Origin: Azospirillum ramasamyi
GTDB lineage: Bacteria > Pseudomonadota > Alphaproteobacteria > Azospirillales > Azospirillaceae
Assembly: GCF_003233655.1 (NCBI RefSeq)
Contig: NZ_CP029829.1
Location: 1,870,978-1,934,977, forward strand
Length of the DNA stretch: 64,000 bases
Direction of reading: 5' to 3'
In this document: one piece after another, positions 25,464-35,721 of the stretch
Layout of the letters: every line of letters begins with the position of its first letter
Numbering within the stretch: the first letter of the stretch is position 1
Notes under the pieces: model-generated
The model's database searches: none
Told to the model about the DNA's origin: nothing
The model's input: the letters and a program-made list of their open reading frames with translations, nothing else
Program-made: the position numbers and the translations under genes

Positions 25464-27281
25464 CTACGCCACCCCGTCCGCCCGGTCGAACTGCAGCGCC
25501 GCCAGCCTTGCGTAGAGCCCGCCCTGCGCCACCAGTTCGGCATGGGTGCCGGTCTCCACCACGCGGCCCTGGTCCATCACCACGATGCGGTCGGCGTTCA
25601 GCACGGTCGCCAGCCGGTGGGCGACGATCAGGGTCGTGCGGCCGTACATCAGGCGGTCGAGCGCGTCCTGCACCATCCGCTCGCTCTCGGCGTCGAGCGC
25701 GCTGGTCGCCTCGTCCAGCAGCAGGACCGGCGGGTCGCGCAGGATGGCGCGGGCGATGGCGAGGCGCTGGCGCTGGCCGCCCGACAGCCGCACGCCCTTC
25801 TCGCCCAGGAAGGTGCCGAGCCCCTCCGGCAGCGCGTCGAGGAAGTCCAGCGCATGGGCGGCATCGGCGGCGGCGCGCACCTCGGCATCCGAGGCGTCGG
25901 GGCGGCCGTAGCGGATGTTCTCCCAGGCGTTGGCGGAGAAGACCACCGGATCCTGCGCGACGAGGCCCAGCCGGCGCCGCACGGCCGACGGATCGGCGTC
26001 GCGGAGGTCGACCCCGTCGAGCCGCACCGATCCGGCCTGCGGGTCGTAATAGCGCAGCAGAAGCTGGAACACCGTCGACTTCCCGGCCCCCGACGGCCCG
26101 ACCAGCGCCACCCGCTCGCCCGGCTTCACCTCGAGCGAGAAGTCCTGCAACGCCGCCCAGTCCGGGCGCGAGGGGTAGTGGAAGCGGACCGCGTCGAAGG
26201 ACAGCGCCCCCGCCGCCGGGCTGGGCAGCGGCTTGGGCGCGGCCGGCGCGCGGATTTCCGACTCGATGGCGAGCAGGCCGAACAGCCGCTCGGTCGCGCC
26301 GGCGGCGCGCTGCAGGTCGCCGATCACCTCGCTGATGGCGCCGACCGACCCGGCGACGACCACGGAATAGATGACGAAGGCCGACAATTCGCCCGGCGTC
26401 AGCCGGCCGGCCACCACGTCATGGCCGCCGATCCACAGGATGATGCCGACGGCGCCGAACACCAGCACGATGACGATCACCGTCATCAGCGCCCGCACCC
26501 GCACGCGGCGGATGGCGACGTCGAACGCCTCCTCCACCCGCTTGCCGAACAGGGCGCGGTCGATGGCTTCGTGGGTATAGGCCTGGACCGTGCGGATGGC
26601 GGCCAGCGTCTCCTCCACGAAGGAACCGACGTCGGCGATGCGGTCCTGGCTGTCGCGCGACAGCTTGCGCACCCGGCGGCCGAAGAACACGATGGGCGCC
26701 ACCACCAGCGGAACCACCAGCGCCACCAGCCCGGTCAGCTTGGGCGAGGTGATCAGCAGCATGCCGGTGCCGCCCAGGAACAGCAGCGCGTTGCGCAGCG
26801 CGATGGAGGCCGACGAACCGACCACCACCTGCAGAAGCGTGGTGTCGGTGGTCAGGCGCGACAGGATCTCGCCGGTCTTGGTCGTCTCGAAGAAACCCGG
26901 CGACAGGGTCAGCACATGGTCGTAGACGGCGCGCCGGATGTCGGCCACCACCCGCTCGCCGATCCAGCTGACCAGATAGAAGCGGCCATAGGTGGAGGCC
27001 GCCATCAGCGCGATCACCCCCAGCAGCACCAGCAGCGCCCGGTCGAGCAGCGAGGTGTCGCCGCCGGCGAAGCCCTGGTCGATCAGCACCCGCATCCCCT
27101 GCCCCAGCCCCAGCACGGTGCCGGCCGCCACGGTCAGCGCCATCATGGCGCCCAGGATTCGCCATTTGTAGGGAAGCAGGAACGGCACCAGCCGGCGCAA
27201 AGGCCCAAGGTCGCGGCGGCGGGCATCCGCCTCGCCGCGGGCGGAGGCGGCGATCAGGTCGGGGGAGGGTTGGCGAGCCAC
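25464..27281 (-). CDS. ABC exporter with fused membrane and ATPase domains
   Basis: Half-transporter of 605 residues, ABCB/MsbA type. Six membrane helices fill residues about 30-310 (for example ILGAMMALTVAAGTVLGLG and LMTVIVIVLVFGAVGIILW). The ATPase has Walker A GPSGAGKST, Q-loop VAQDPVVFSANAWENIRYG, signature RLSGGQRQRLAIARA, Walker B VLLLDEATSALD and the H-loop IVAHRL. It should act as a homodimer exporting lipid, drug or peptide. Gene order with rpmE and the DUF1465 gene beside it is conserved in alphaproteobacteria, but does not reveal the substrate. GTG or ATG choice is not an issue: ATG 27281 opens a short polar leader. Confidence 0.9.
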   Translation of the reverse strand: MARQPSPDLIAASARGEADARRRDLGPLRRLVPFLLPYKWRILGAMMALTVAAGTVLGLGQGMRVLIDQGFAGGDTSLLDRALLVLLGVIALMAASTYGRFYLVSWIGERVVADIRRAVYDHVLTLSPGFFETTKTGEILSRLTTDTTLLQVVVGSSASIALRNALLFLGGTGMLLITSPKLTGLVALVVPLVVAPIVFFGRRVRKLSRDSQDRIADVGSFVEETLAAIRTVQAYTHEAIDRALFGKRVEEAFDVAIRRVRVRALMTVIVIVLVFGAVGIILWIGGHDVVAGRLTPGELSAFVIYSVVVAGSVGAISEVIGDLQRAAGATERLFGLLAIESEIRAPAAPKPLPSPAAGALSFDAVRFHYPSRPDWAALQDFSLEVKPGERVALVGPSGAGKSTVFQLLLRYYDPQAGSVRLDGVDLRDADPSAVRRRLGLVAQDPVVFSANAWENIRYGRPDASDAEVRAAADAAHALDFLDALPEGLGTFLGEKGVRLSGGQRQRLAIARAILRDPPVLLLDEATSALDAESERMVQDALDRLMYGRTTLIVAHRLATVLNADRIVVMDQGRVVETGTHAELVAQGGLYARLAALQFDRADGVA

Positions 27282-27433
27282 GCTGTTCCGGCTTGTCTGT
27301 TGGGGGTATCGCTGCGGATCGCTGCCATATAGCGTGGTTGAAAGGTGCCAACAAGGCGACCGAGGGGTGAAACCGCCCGGAAACCGCCCGCCGGTACCGG
27401 TATGGACGCCTCGAATGAGGGGCGATTCCAGGG

Positions 27434-27462
27434 TTGCGCCAGGGAAGGTGTTTTGGTATAGA
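27434..27462 (+). promoter_or_regulatory. Candidate sigma-70 promoter of rpmE
   Basis: TTGCGC (27434-27439) and TATAGA (27457-27462) are separated by 17 bases and lie 28 bases before the rpmE ATG. Spacing is ideal and the boxes differ from consensus at few positions. Judged by eye only. Confidence 0.55.
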
Positions 27463-27490
27463 CGCCGCTCGCTTTGCAGGAACCCCGGCC

Positions 27491-27715
27491 ATGAAGACTG
27501 ACATCCATCCCGACTATCACGAGATCACCGTGGTCATGACCGACGGCAGCTCGTTCACGACCCGCTCCACCATGGGCAAGCCGGGCGACACGCTGCGCCT
27601 CGACATCGACCCGAAGTCGCACCCGGCCTGGACCGGCGTGCAGAAGCTGCTGGACACCGGCGGGCAGATCGCCAAGTTCAACAAGCGCTTCGCGAACTTC
27701 GGCCTCAAGAAGTAA
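27491..27715 (+). CDS. rpmE: 50S ribosomal protein L31
   Basis: Large-subunit protein of 74 residues. [20 protein letters not shown] at the start and [20 protein letters not shown] near the end are diagnostic of L31. It lacks the CxxC zinc residues of the C+ form, so it is the C-minus type usual in these bacteria. ATG 27491 is taken because the open frame before it contains the promoter. A strong terminator follows at 27747. Confidence 0.95.
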   Translation: MKTDIHPDYHEITVVMTDGSSFTTRSTMGKPGDTLRLDIDPKSHPAWTGVQKLLDTGGQIAKFNKRFANFGLKK

Positions 27716-27746
27716 GCGGTTCTCGCGCTTCCATCCTGCCGATGCG

Positions 27747-27779
27747 AAAAGGGCGTCCGACCGGTTCGGACGCCCTTTT
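27747..27779. terminator. Bidirectional terminator between rpmE and the DUF1465 gene
   Basis: A 14-bp stem AAAAGGGCGTCCGA/TCGGACGCCCTTTT (27747-27760 with 27766-27779) with a five-base loop. It carries an A run on one side and a T run on the other, so it can end both convergent transcripts. Confidence 0.9.
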
Positions 27780-27823
27780 CGTATGTGCAATCTTGGTATG
27801 TGCGTATCGCGGCGGCCGGCTTC

Positions 27824-28246
27824 CTACCCCACCGCCGCCGCGGCCTCGCGCTCCACGTCGGCGCGCACCATGGCGTCGAGCCGGTGGACGCGCATGTACA
27901 GGCTGTGGCTGCGCTCCAGCAGGCTGCGCAGGCCGGCCGGCAGATCCTCGTTGTCGGGACCGCTGGGATCGGAACAGATTTCGCCGCCGGACAGCGCGAA
28001 ATCCTCGCCCGCCGCCTGCTCCTTCGACATCTCGCCGGCATGGACCGCCTTCTGCGCCAGCAGCCACGCCATCACCTGGGTCAGGCGGCTGGTCACCCGC
28101 ATGGATTCGTAGGAAATCTGCAAACGGACCTGCGGCGGCAGCTTCCGATGTTCGGAAGCGTCATGATAGGCGATGTAATTCCGCGCCTCGATCAAGAGGG
28201 CCATGGTCTCGTCATAGGGACCGTTGAAGAAGAAGGTGTGCGTCAT
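27824..28246 (-). CDS. rcdA: DUF1465 protein, RcdA-like (regulator of CtrA degradation)
   Basis: Protein of 140 residues that matches the DUF1465 family, whose Caulobacter member RcdA is an adaptor that helps ClpXP degrade CtrA at the G1-S transition. A helical N-terminus (ETMALLIEARNYIAYHDA) is followed by a second helix with SYESMRVTSRLTQVMAWLLA, then a disordered acidic loop, then ERSHSLYMRVHRLDAMVRAD. The three-helix pattern with a flexible tail fits RcdA. Convergent with rpmE, an order often seen in alphaproteobacteria. Whether this organism uses the same CtrA proteolysis is inference. Confidence 0.8.
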   Translation of the reverse strand: MTHTFFFNGPYDETMALLIEARNYIAYHDASEHRKLPPQVRLQISYESMRVTSRLTQVMAWLLAQKAVHAGEMSKEQAAGEDFALSGGEICSDPSGPDNEDLPAGLRSLLERSHSLYMRVHRLDAMVRADVEREAAAAVG

Positions 28247-28373
28247 GGTCGTCGGCCCTCTCCCGCGGACTTACGGCCCTAGCGTGAGCCTTGCCGCAAC
28301 TGATTAACAATTGGTGTCCGGGCGGTACCCGGCAACCCCAGGCGGGGTTCGCCGGACTTTGTGCGGCCACCCT

Positions 28374-28401
28374 CTTGAACGGGGGTGAGCGTCGATTATC
28401 T
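28374..28401 (+). promoter_or_regulatory. Candidate heat-shock (RpoH) promoter of the first hsp20
   Basis: CTTGAA at 28374-28379, then about 15 bases, then ATTATCT (28395-28401). The -35 matches the RpoH consensus exactly and the -10 partly. It lies 110 bases before the Hsp20 ATG, ahead of the structured leader. Confidence 0.5.
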
Positions 28402-28453
28402 CTCGCTCGTCCGGCGGATGCCCATCAGGGGTCCGCCACCAACCCCACCCTTA

Positions 28454-28510
28454 GAGGACCGACCAAGCCGTGGTCCTCGACGGCCGTATCGCTCTTTCGG
28501 AGGATATGTC
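28454..28510 (+). promoter_or_regulatory. ROSE-like RNA thermometer in the hsp20 leader
   Basis: The leader has a stable hairpin GAGGACC/GGTCCTC (28454-28460 with 28472-28478). The last stem buries the Shine-Dalgarno: ATC(G)CTCT at 28488-28495 pairs with GGAGGAT at 28499-28505 through a three-base loop, leaving G28491 bulged. A single bulged G opposite the Shine-Dalgarno, just before an hsp20 start, is the signature of ROSE thermometers in alphaproteobacteria. Confidence 0.75.
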
Positions 28511-28999
28511 ATGCGCAACTACGACCTTTCGCCGCTGTTCCGTTCCACCGTCGGTTTCGACCGCCTGTCGCGTCTGCTGGAGACCGCGACCACCGGTGAC
28601 GATGCTGCGTCCTACCCGCCCTACAACATCGAAAAGATGAACGAGGATTCGTATCGGATCACCATGGCCGTCGCCGGCTTCGGTCTGGACGACCTCAACA
28701 TCACCGCTCACCAGAATTCGTTGACCGTCACGGGTAAAGCTAAGAAGGACGAGCCGACCGGCCAATTCCTCTACCGGGGTATCGCCGGCCGCGCGTTCGA
28801 GCGCCGCTTTCAGTTGGCCGACTTCATCAAAGTGACCGGCGCGTCTCTTCAGAATGGCCTTCTGCACATCGAGCTGGCACGCGAGGTACCCGAAGCGATG
28901 AAGCCGCGGAGCATTCCGATCGTCACCGCCGCCGGCAGCGACACGGTGCAGGTCGAAGGGTCCGGTCCGGCTCCCGCTCTGACCCAGCGGGCCGCCTGA
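28511..28999 (+). CDS. Small heat-shock protein Hsp20 (IbpA-like)
   Basis: ATP-independent holdase of 162 residues. The alpha-crystallin domain spans about residues 35-135: SYPPYNIEKMNEDSYRITMA, LTVTGKAKKDE, FLYRGIAGRAFERRFQLADF, and the C-terminal I-x-I/V-type anchor in PRSIPIV. The start MRNYDLSPLFRSTVGFDRL is typical of alphaproteobacterial IbpA, class A. It is preceded by a ROSE-like thermometer and a candidate RpoH promoter, so it should be induced by heat at two levels. A paralogue with the same leader design is at 62332. A strong bidirectional terminator follows. Confidence 0.92.
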   Translation: MRNYDLSPLFRSTVGFDRLSRLLETATTGDDAASYPPYNIEKMNEDSYRITMAVAGFGLDDLNITAHQNSLTVTGKAKKDEPTGQFLYRGIAGRAFERRFQLADFIKVTGASLQNGLLHIELAREVPEAMKPRSIPIVTAAGSDTVQVEGSGPAPALTQRAA

Positions 29000-29040
29000 C
29001 GCCCTGATGCGCTCCGTCCGCGCATGACGCGGACATGAGA

Positions 29041-29074
29041 ACGGCGCCCCGGACCGAACTCCGGGGCGCCGTTT
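29041..29074. terminator. Bidirectional terminator after hsp20
   Basis: ACGGCGCCCCGGA (29041-29053) pairs perfectly with TCCGGGGCGCCGT (29060-29072), followed by TT. It lies between hsp20 and the convergent gene ending at 29105. Confidence 0.85.
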
Positions 29075-29104
29075 CCTTCGCCGGTCCGCCGCTATGCGCG
29101 GCGG

Positions 29105-29704
29105 CTATCGGGCCAGCTTCGCCGTGTCCAGCACGATCATCGCCACGCCGATCTTCTGCTTTCCGGCCGGGTCCAGCACCGGAACGCTGGCTTCGGTCAG
29201 CATGGCGCCGGTCTTGTCATCCTTCTCCGGGTCGGTCATGTAAAGATCGGCATTGCCGGTGAAGACCTTCTGCCATTTCGGCTCGTCGCCTTGCCAGAAG
29301 TCGGAGGTTCCCGCGGTCTGGCCGACATTCAGCCCGTGGTCGTCCATCAGCAGGATCTCGACGATCTTGCCGCCGCTGCCGGCGACGACCTGCTTCAGCT
29401 GCTTGGACACCGCGTTCGACGACACCTCGTCGAAGGCCGGATTGACGCCGCCCGCCTTGGCCGCCGCCTTCCACCGGTTGTCCATCTCGTCGATCTTCGA
29501 CTGGGCGATGCCGGCATTCCTGGCGTTCTGCGATTTCACCGCCGCGACCACCGCCGGGTCGGCCAGCCAGGTCTGGGCCTGCGGACTGACCGCCATGCGC
29601 ACCGCCCCCTCCAGCGCCGGGTCGGCGGCGGATGCCATGGAAAGCGTTCCGGCACACAGAAGGGAAATCGCGCAGCCGGCAACCCAGTAGCGAGTATGCG
29701 TCAT
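29105..29704 (-). CDS. Periplasmic protein, PDC/Cache-like sensor-domain style
   Basis: Exported protein of 199 residues, with a signal peptide (VAGCAISLLCAGTLSMASAA, cleavage near ADP). After cleavage it has a long N-terminal helix with SQNARNAGIAQSKIDEMDNR, then KIVEILLMDDHGLNVGQTAG, DFWQGDEPKWQKVF, and LDPAGKQKIGVAMIVLDTAK. This succession (MDxxGxNVxQT, then D-W-QGDE-KW, then a closing strand V-P-V-L-D) is the pattern of periplasmic PDC sensor domains, but no kinase or receptor part follows. It may act as a soluble ligand-binding accessory. ATG 29704 follows GGGAGG at a good distance. Family assignment is by pattern only. Confidence 0.7.
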   Translation of the reverse strand: MTHTRYWVAGCAISLLCAGTLSMASAADPALEGAVRMAVSPQAQTWLADPAVVAAVKSQNARNAGIAQSKIDEMDNRWKAAAKAGGVNPAFDEVSSNAVSKQLKQVVAGSGGKIVEILLMDDHGLNVGQTAGTSDFWQGDEPKWQKVFTGNADLYMTDPEKDDKTGAMLTEASVPVLDPAGKQKIGVAMIVLDTAKLAR

Positions 29705-29868
29705 GTGATGTCCTCCCAGTCGTTTGGCCCCGTCTTGGGCGTTGCGATGGTCGGACTCCCGATGCCGGCGCCACAGCACCGGGCCTTGTTTTTCCGTAAC
29801 ACGGAAGATCCGTGATGCGAACCAAATGTCGATTATCGGGCCGGCCATGGGCAGGAACCGGCAGGGCA

Positions 29869-30531
29869 TCATTGCCGCGGAAAGCTGTCCGGCGGCGCCA
29901 GAACCCACTCGGCATAGCCGGCGCGCAGCAACTCGAAGGCGGCGACCAGCCCGGCGGCCCCGGCATAGGCGGTGACCAGCGCCTGCTCCGGCGACACCTG
30001 CGCCCCGAAGACGATCAGCAGAGCCCCCAGGAACGGGCCGCCCAACAGGAATGCCGCCAACCACAGCGGTTCGGCCGACAGCCAGGCGCTGAGCACCGCA
30101 CGCGTCCGCAGCGACAGGCGCAGCAGCCCCCCCGCCTTGGCGTCGAGCGCCTCGAGGCTGCCGGCCCTCAGTTCGGCCAGCCGCCGGCCGTCGGCATCGA
30201 TGAAAACGACCTCCACCCTCATGCCATGGCGCCGAACCGAGGCACGCACCGAGTCGCCGAGCCGCGTCTCCAGCAGGATCCTGTTGCCGCCCAACGCGGG
30301 CAGCGCGTCGCGCACCTCCTCCGGCGGCTCGCCCCACTCGCGCAAGGCCTCCAGGATGACGCGGGGGTCGTCGCAGGGGATCGCATCCATATGAATCACC
30401 CGCCCCCGCGGAGCCTTCACCGTCAGAATCAGCACCTGCTCCACCGGATCATGCGCGCCTTCGACCCGTAAGCCGCCCTCGGCCACATAGGAGAAGCGCA
30501 GACACCCGTCATGGCGGCTGAGCGTGTTCAT
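29869..30531 (-). CDS. Hypothetical protein with two C-terminal membrane segments
   Basis: Protein of 220 residues. The first 150 are soluble and rich in charged strands (VLILTVKAPRGRVIHMD, RVEVVFIDADGRRLAELRAG). Two membrane segments follow around LWLAAFLLGGPFLGALLIVFG and ALVTAYAGAAGLVAAFELL, ending in a short polar tail. No family was recognised. The start MNTLSRHDGCLRFSYVA at ATG 30531 was kept for lack of a better one. It is 164 bases upstream of the PDC-like gene and on the same strand, but the gap suggests a separate unit. A plus-strand frame over the same bases is arginine/glutamine-rich and looks like a shadow. Confidence 0.6.
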   Translation of the reverse strand: MNTLSRHDGCLRFSYVAEGGLRVEGAHDPVEQVLILTVKAPRGRVIHMDAIPCDDPRVILEALREWGEPPEEVRDALPALGGNRILLETRLGDSVRASVRRHGMRVEVVFIDADGRRLAELRAGSLEALDAKAGGLLRLSLRTRAVLSAWLSAEPLWLAAFLLGGPFLGALLIVFGAQVSPEQALVTAYAGAAGLVAAFELLRAGYAEWVLAPPDSFPRQ

Positions 30532-30719
30532 GGCGGCGGCACCCTTCCGGTCGCTGGCGTTGACATGACCAACAATCCAGCCTGGGGAAAGGCCACAGCG
30601 ATCGCGCGGCGAAAAAGGGGAAACTCGACCGGAAGAGGCGGAAATGCGGACAAGAAAAAAGCGCCTAGCCTATCCGGCCGGCGCTTCCCGCTTTCTTCCC
30701 TCTCTCAGAAGAGAGAGAA

Positions 30720-30809
30720 TGGCGGATGGGGGGAGATTCGAACTCCCGATACCCGTGAAGGTATGCCGCATTTCGAGTGCGGTGCATTCAACCGCTCTGC
30801 CACCCATCC
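30720..30809 (-). tRNA. tRNA-Ser (anticodon CGA)
   Basis: Class II tRNA on the minus strand. The acceptor stem is GGATGGG/CCCATCC, T8 follows, the anticodon loop CTCGAAA lies between CCGCA and TGCGG (anticodon CGA), a long variable arm is present (CATACCTTCACGGGTAT), the T-loop is GAGTTCGAATC, discriminator G and CCA are encoded. Confidence 0.95.
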
Positions 30810-30908
30810 GCTGCCCCGTTTGGCGGGGTGGGCGGAACCTATATAAACGCCTGCGGCCGCGCAAGCCTTTTTTGCAGAAAAATGCGACGCTATTGGGCCG
30901 CATCCCTG

Positions 30909-30936
30909 TTGACTCCGGGCCACTCCTGAGTATAGA
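30909..30936 (+). promoter_or_regulatory. Candidate sigma-70 promoter of rplU-rpmA
   Basis: TTGACT (30909-30914), 16 bases, TATAGA (30931-30936). It lies 82 bases before the rplU ATG and leaves room for a leader with a hairpin. Confidence 0.65.
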
Positions 30937-30967
30937 TCGTCGCTCCCATGAACGGGCTTGCGCATCG

Positions 30968-30997
30968 AACGGTGGGCGAGAAGCCCGCCGTTTGTTT
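30968..30997 (+). promoter_or_regulatory. Terminator-like hairpin in the rplU leader
   Basis: AACGGTGGGC (30968-30977) pairs with GCCCGCCGTT (30983-30992) through loop GAGAA, one G-T wobble, followed by TGTTTTG. It sits between the promoter and ATG 31018, so it could be an attenuator or a ribosomal-protein autoregulatory site. Confidence 0.55.
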
Positions 30998-31017
30998 TGA
31001 CATAGGCAGTGACGACA

Positions 31018-31335
31018 ATGTTTGCAGTGATCCGCACCGGCGGCAAGCAGTACAAGGTCGCCAATGGCGACGTGATCCGTGTTGAGAAGCTCGAGGCCGA
31101 TGCTGGCGCCTCCATCACGCTCGATGACGTGCTGATGGTCGGCGACGCAGGCAACACCACCATCGGCACCCCGACCGTGGCCGGCGCCTCGGTCGTCGCC
31201 GAGGTCGTCGCCCAGGATCGCGGCCCGAAGATCATCGTCTTCAAGAAGAAGCGCCGCCAGAACTACCGCCGCAAGAACGGCCACCGCCAGGACCTGACCG
31301 TCCTGCGCATCACCGGCATCAACGGCGCGGCCTGA
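31018..31335 (+). CDS. rplU: 50S ribosomal protein L21
   Basis: Protein of 105 residues of the large subunit. [20 protein letters not shown] is the L21 start, and [20 protein letters not shown] near residues 70-90 is the basic rRNA-binding loop. ATG 31018 is chosen over an upstream in-frame GTG at 31009 because it gives the canonical N-terminus. It is followed by rpmA after 55 bases, and the usual L21-L27-obgE order is kept. Confidence 0.97.
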   Translation: MFAVIRTGGKQYKVANGDVIRVEKLEADAGASITLDDVLMVGDAGNTTIGTPTVAGASVVAEVVAQDRGPKIIVFKKKRRQNYRRKNGHRQDLTVLRITGINGAA

Positions 31336-31390
31336 TCCGGGTCCACCGGTCGGGCTTCCAGGCGCATCTTCAGTTTAGGAGCAACACCCC

Positions 31391-31675
31391 ATGGCACACA
31401 AAAAGGCAGGCGGCTCGTCCCGCAACGGCCGTGACTCCGCCGGTCGCCGTCTCGGCGTGAAGCGTTTCGGTGGCGAGAACGTCATCTCCGGCAACATCAT
31501 CGTCCGTCAGCGTGGCACGAAGTTCCACCCGGGCGAGAATGTCGGCATCGGCCGCGACCACACCCTGTTCGCGATGGCCGATGGCCAGGTTTACTTCAAG
31601 CACAGCTCGAACGGCCGCACTTTCGTGAACGTCGTTCCGGCCAACGACCAGGTTCCGGCCGTCGCTGCCGAGTAA
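31391..31675 (+). CDS. rpmA: 50S ribosomal protein L27
   Basis: Protein of 94 residues. [20 protein letters not shown] and the following [20 protein letters not shown] are diagnostic. The N-terminus reaches the peptidyl transferase centre in the ribosome. GAGCAACACCCC precedes the ATG with a weak Shine-Dalgarno (AGGAGC). There is no N-terminal extension for Prp-type cleavage. A terminator follows at 31730. Confidence 0.97.
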   Translation: MAHKKAGGSSRNGRDSAGRRLGVKRFGGENVISGNIIVRQRGTKFHPGENVGIGRDHTLFAMADGQVYFKHSSNGRTFVNVVPANDQVPAVAAE

Positions 31676-31728
31676 CCATTAAGGTCGTTGCGCGGCCTGT
31701 GTCTCAGGCCTGCACGCTTGTGGGATAA

Positions 31729-34242
<2,514 letters not shown>

Positions 34243-34246
<4 letters not shown>

Positions 34247-34896
34247 CCGGAATGGTTCGTACCCCGGTTCGCGCCGTCCTGTGGGACATCGACGGCACGC
34301 TGATGGACAGCGAGCCGTGGCACCAGCAGATCACCGTCGAGGTCTGCCGCGGCTATGGCCATGAGTTGAGCGACGAGGATTGCCGGTCGATGCATGGCGT
34401 GGCGTTCCGCGAGATCTACGCCGCCCTGCACGCCCGCCGCCCCTTCCCCATCGACCTGCACGCCTGGGCCGACGAGATCAACGCCCAGTATGTCGCCAGC
34501 ATCCATCGGGTCCGCCCGCGCGAGGGCGCCTTCGCCCTGGTGGAGGCCTTCGCCGCCCGCGGGCTGGCGCAGGCCTGTGTGTCGAACGGCGGTCGCATGA
34601 TCGTCGACGCCAACATGCGCGCCATGTCGATCCCGCATTTCCGTTTCAGCATCGCCCGCGAGGACGTCGCCAACGGCAAGCCCCACCCGGAGCCCTACCT
34701 GCTGGCCGCGAAGATGCTGGGCCTCTCCCCGGAAGCCTGCGCGGTGATCGAGGACAGCCCCACCGGCGCCCGCAGCGCCAAGGCCGCCGGCATGCTGACC
34801 ATCGCCTGGCCCCAGCACCCCGCCGTGGTGTTCGACACCGTCGACCATCTGGTGGAGGATCCGGCGGCGCTGGATTGGGATGCGCTTTGCGGGTGA
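34243..34896 (+). CDS. HAD-superfamily hydrolase, beta-phosphoglucomutase-like
   Basis: Phosphatase/phosphomutase-type HAD enzyme of about 217 residues. Motif I is LWDIDGTLMDSEPWH with both aspartates, a helical cap follows, motif II is CVSNGGRMIV, and motif III/IV is GKPHPEPYLLAAKMLG then VIEDSPTGARSAKAAGM. The IDGTLMDSE form and the small helical cap place it with beta-PGM/phosphatase members; the substrate is unknown. GTG 34243 overlaps the proB stop (GTGA). ATG 34252 three codons on is an equal choice. It ends 125 bases before a convergent gene, with a partial palindromic repeat between them. Confidence 0.85.
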
Positions 34897-34936
34897 GAGT
34901 GCGGGACGCTTGCCGCAATCCTGCAGCGGAACGGCG

Positions 34937-35005
34937 GCAGTTCCTTCTCCCGTGATCGGACCGGCCTTCGGCCGGCCGGGAGCGGGGGAGGGTCAGGGAG
35001 GGGGC
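34937..35005. repeat. Partial copy of the CCTCTCCCG-type palindromic repeat
   Basis: The stretch has CCTTCTCCCG on one side, a core palindrome GGACCGGCCTTCGGCCGGCC, and GGGAGCGGGGGAGGGTCAGGGAGGGG on the other. It shares the CTCTCCCG...GGGAGGGT(G)AGGG ends of the two full elements at 39703-39866 and 43096-43249 but has only one arm. It lies between convergent genes. Confidence 0.6.
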
Positions 35006-35021
35006 AACCTCAGCGCCCTCT

Positions 35022-35600
35022 TCAATCCAATGTCCATTTTGCCATCTGCGGGAACGGCGCCAGCCCGTTGCAGCCCATATGGGCGAACATCCCCGCATAG
35101 CCGGTAAAACCGGCATGCGCCAGATTGATCAGGCCGAAATGGGTTCCCTGCTCGATCCAGGCCTGCATCGGGTGGGTGCCCTGATACTCTGTGCATTTGT
35201 AGGATCCGGGGAAGAACAGGCATTCCTGCGGCAGCCCCAGATGGTGGACGGCGGCATAGGACCAGGCCTGCGCCATGAACTCACCCTGCCGGGCGGCCAT
35301 GGTCAGGACAGGATCGGGCGTTCCCTCCCGCGCGGTCTGTTCGGCGAGGAGGCCGTCGATGTCGGCCTGCAGGTCCCGGTTCATCAGCGGCCAATACCGG
35401 CGCGGCAGGACGATCATGTGTCCCGCCTCGTGCAACAGGTCGCCCGGCCCCAGCAGGGTTTGGGGATCGACATGGATCACGCCGGCATGGATGTTCACGC
35501 CGGGCAGAAAGCCGCCATGCGCGCCCTCGCCATACTCCACCTGCATGCCGATGCCGCGCAGGAACGCGACGATGGGCTCCAGCGCTTCCGGATGGTACAT
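35022..35600 (-). CDS. Hypothetical protein with HEAGH motif
   Basis: Protein of 192 residues. DLLHEAGHMIVLPRRYWPLM (about 54-73) has an HExxH zinc-protease-type motif, and EFMAQAWSYAAVHHLGLP offers a further acidic and histidine pair as possible third ligand. Other pieces (NIHAGVIHVDPQTLLGPG, WIEQGTHFGLINLAHAGFTG) are well defined but unknown to me. There is no signal peptide or membrane segment, so it would act in the cytoplasm. Peptidase activity is not established. It lies 121 bases downstream of the polysaccharide deacetylase-like gene, on the same strand. Confidence 0.7.
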   Translation of the reverse strand: MYHPEALEPIVAFLRGIGMQVEYGEGAHGGFLPGVNIHAGVIHVDPQTLLGPGDLLHEAGHMIVLPRRYWPLMNRDLQADIDGLLAEQTAREGTPDPVLTMAARQGEFMAQAWSYAAVHHLGLPQECLFFPGSYKCTEYQGTHPMQAWIEQGTHFGLINLAHAGFTGYAGMFAHMGCNGLAPFPQMAKWTLD

Positions 35601-35721
35601 CCGCCCTCTCCGTTATCTTGAATTTCGGCGGAGATATTCCCGCAGCAGGAGCGGCGAAGCAAGGCGCACACGCGCAACCGCCCGATGCGCGTTGTCGCAT
35701 CGGGCGGAGTGAGCGGGAACT

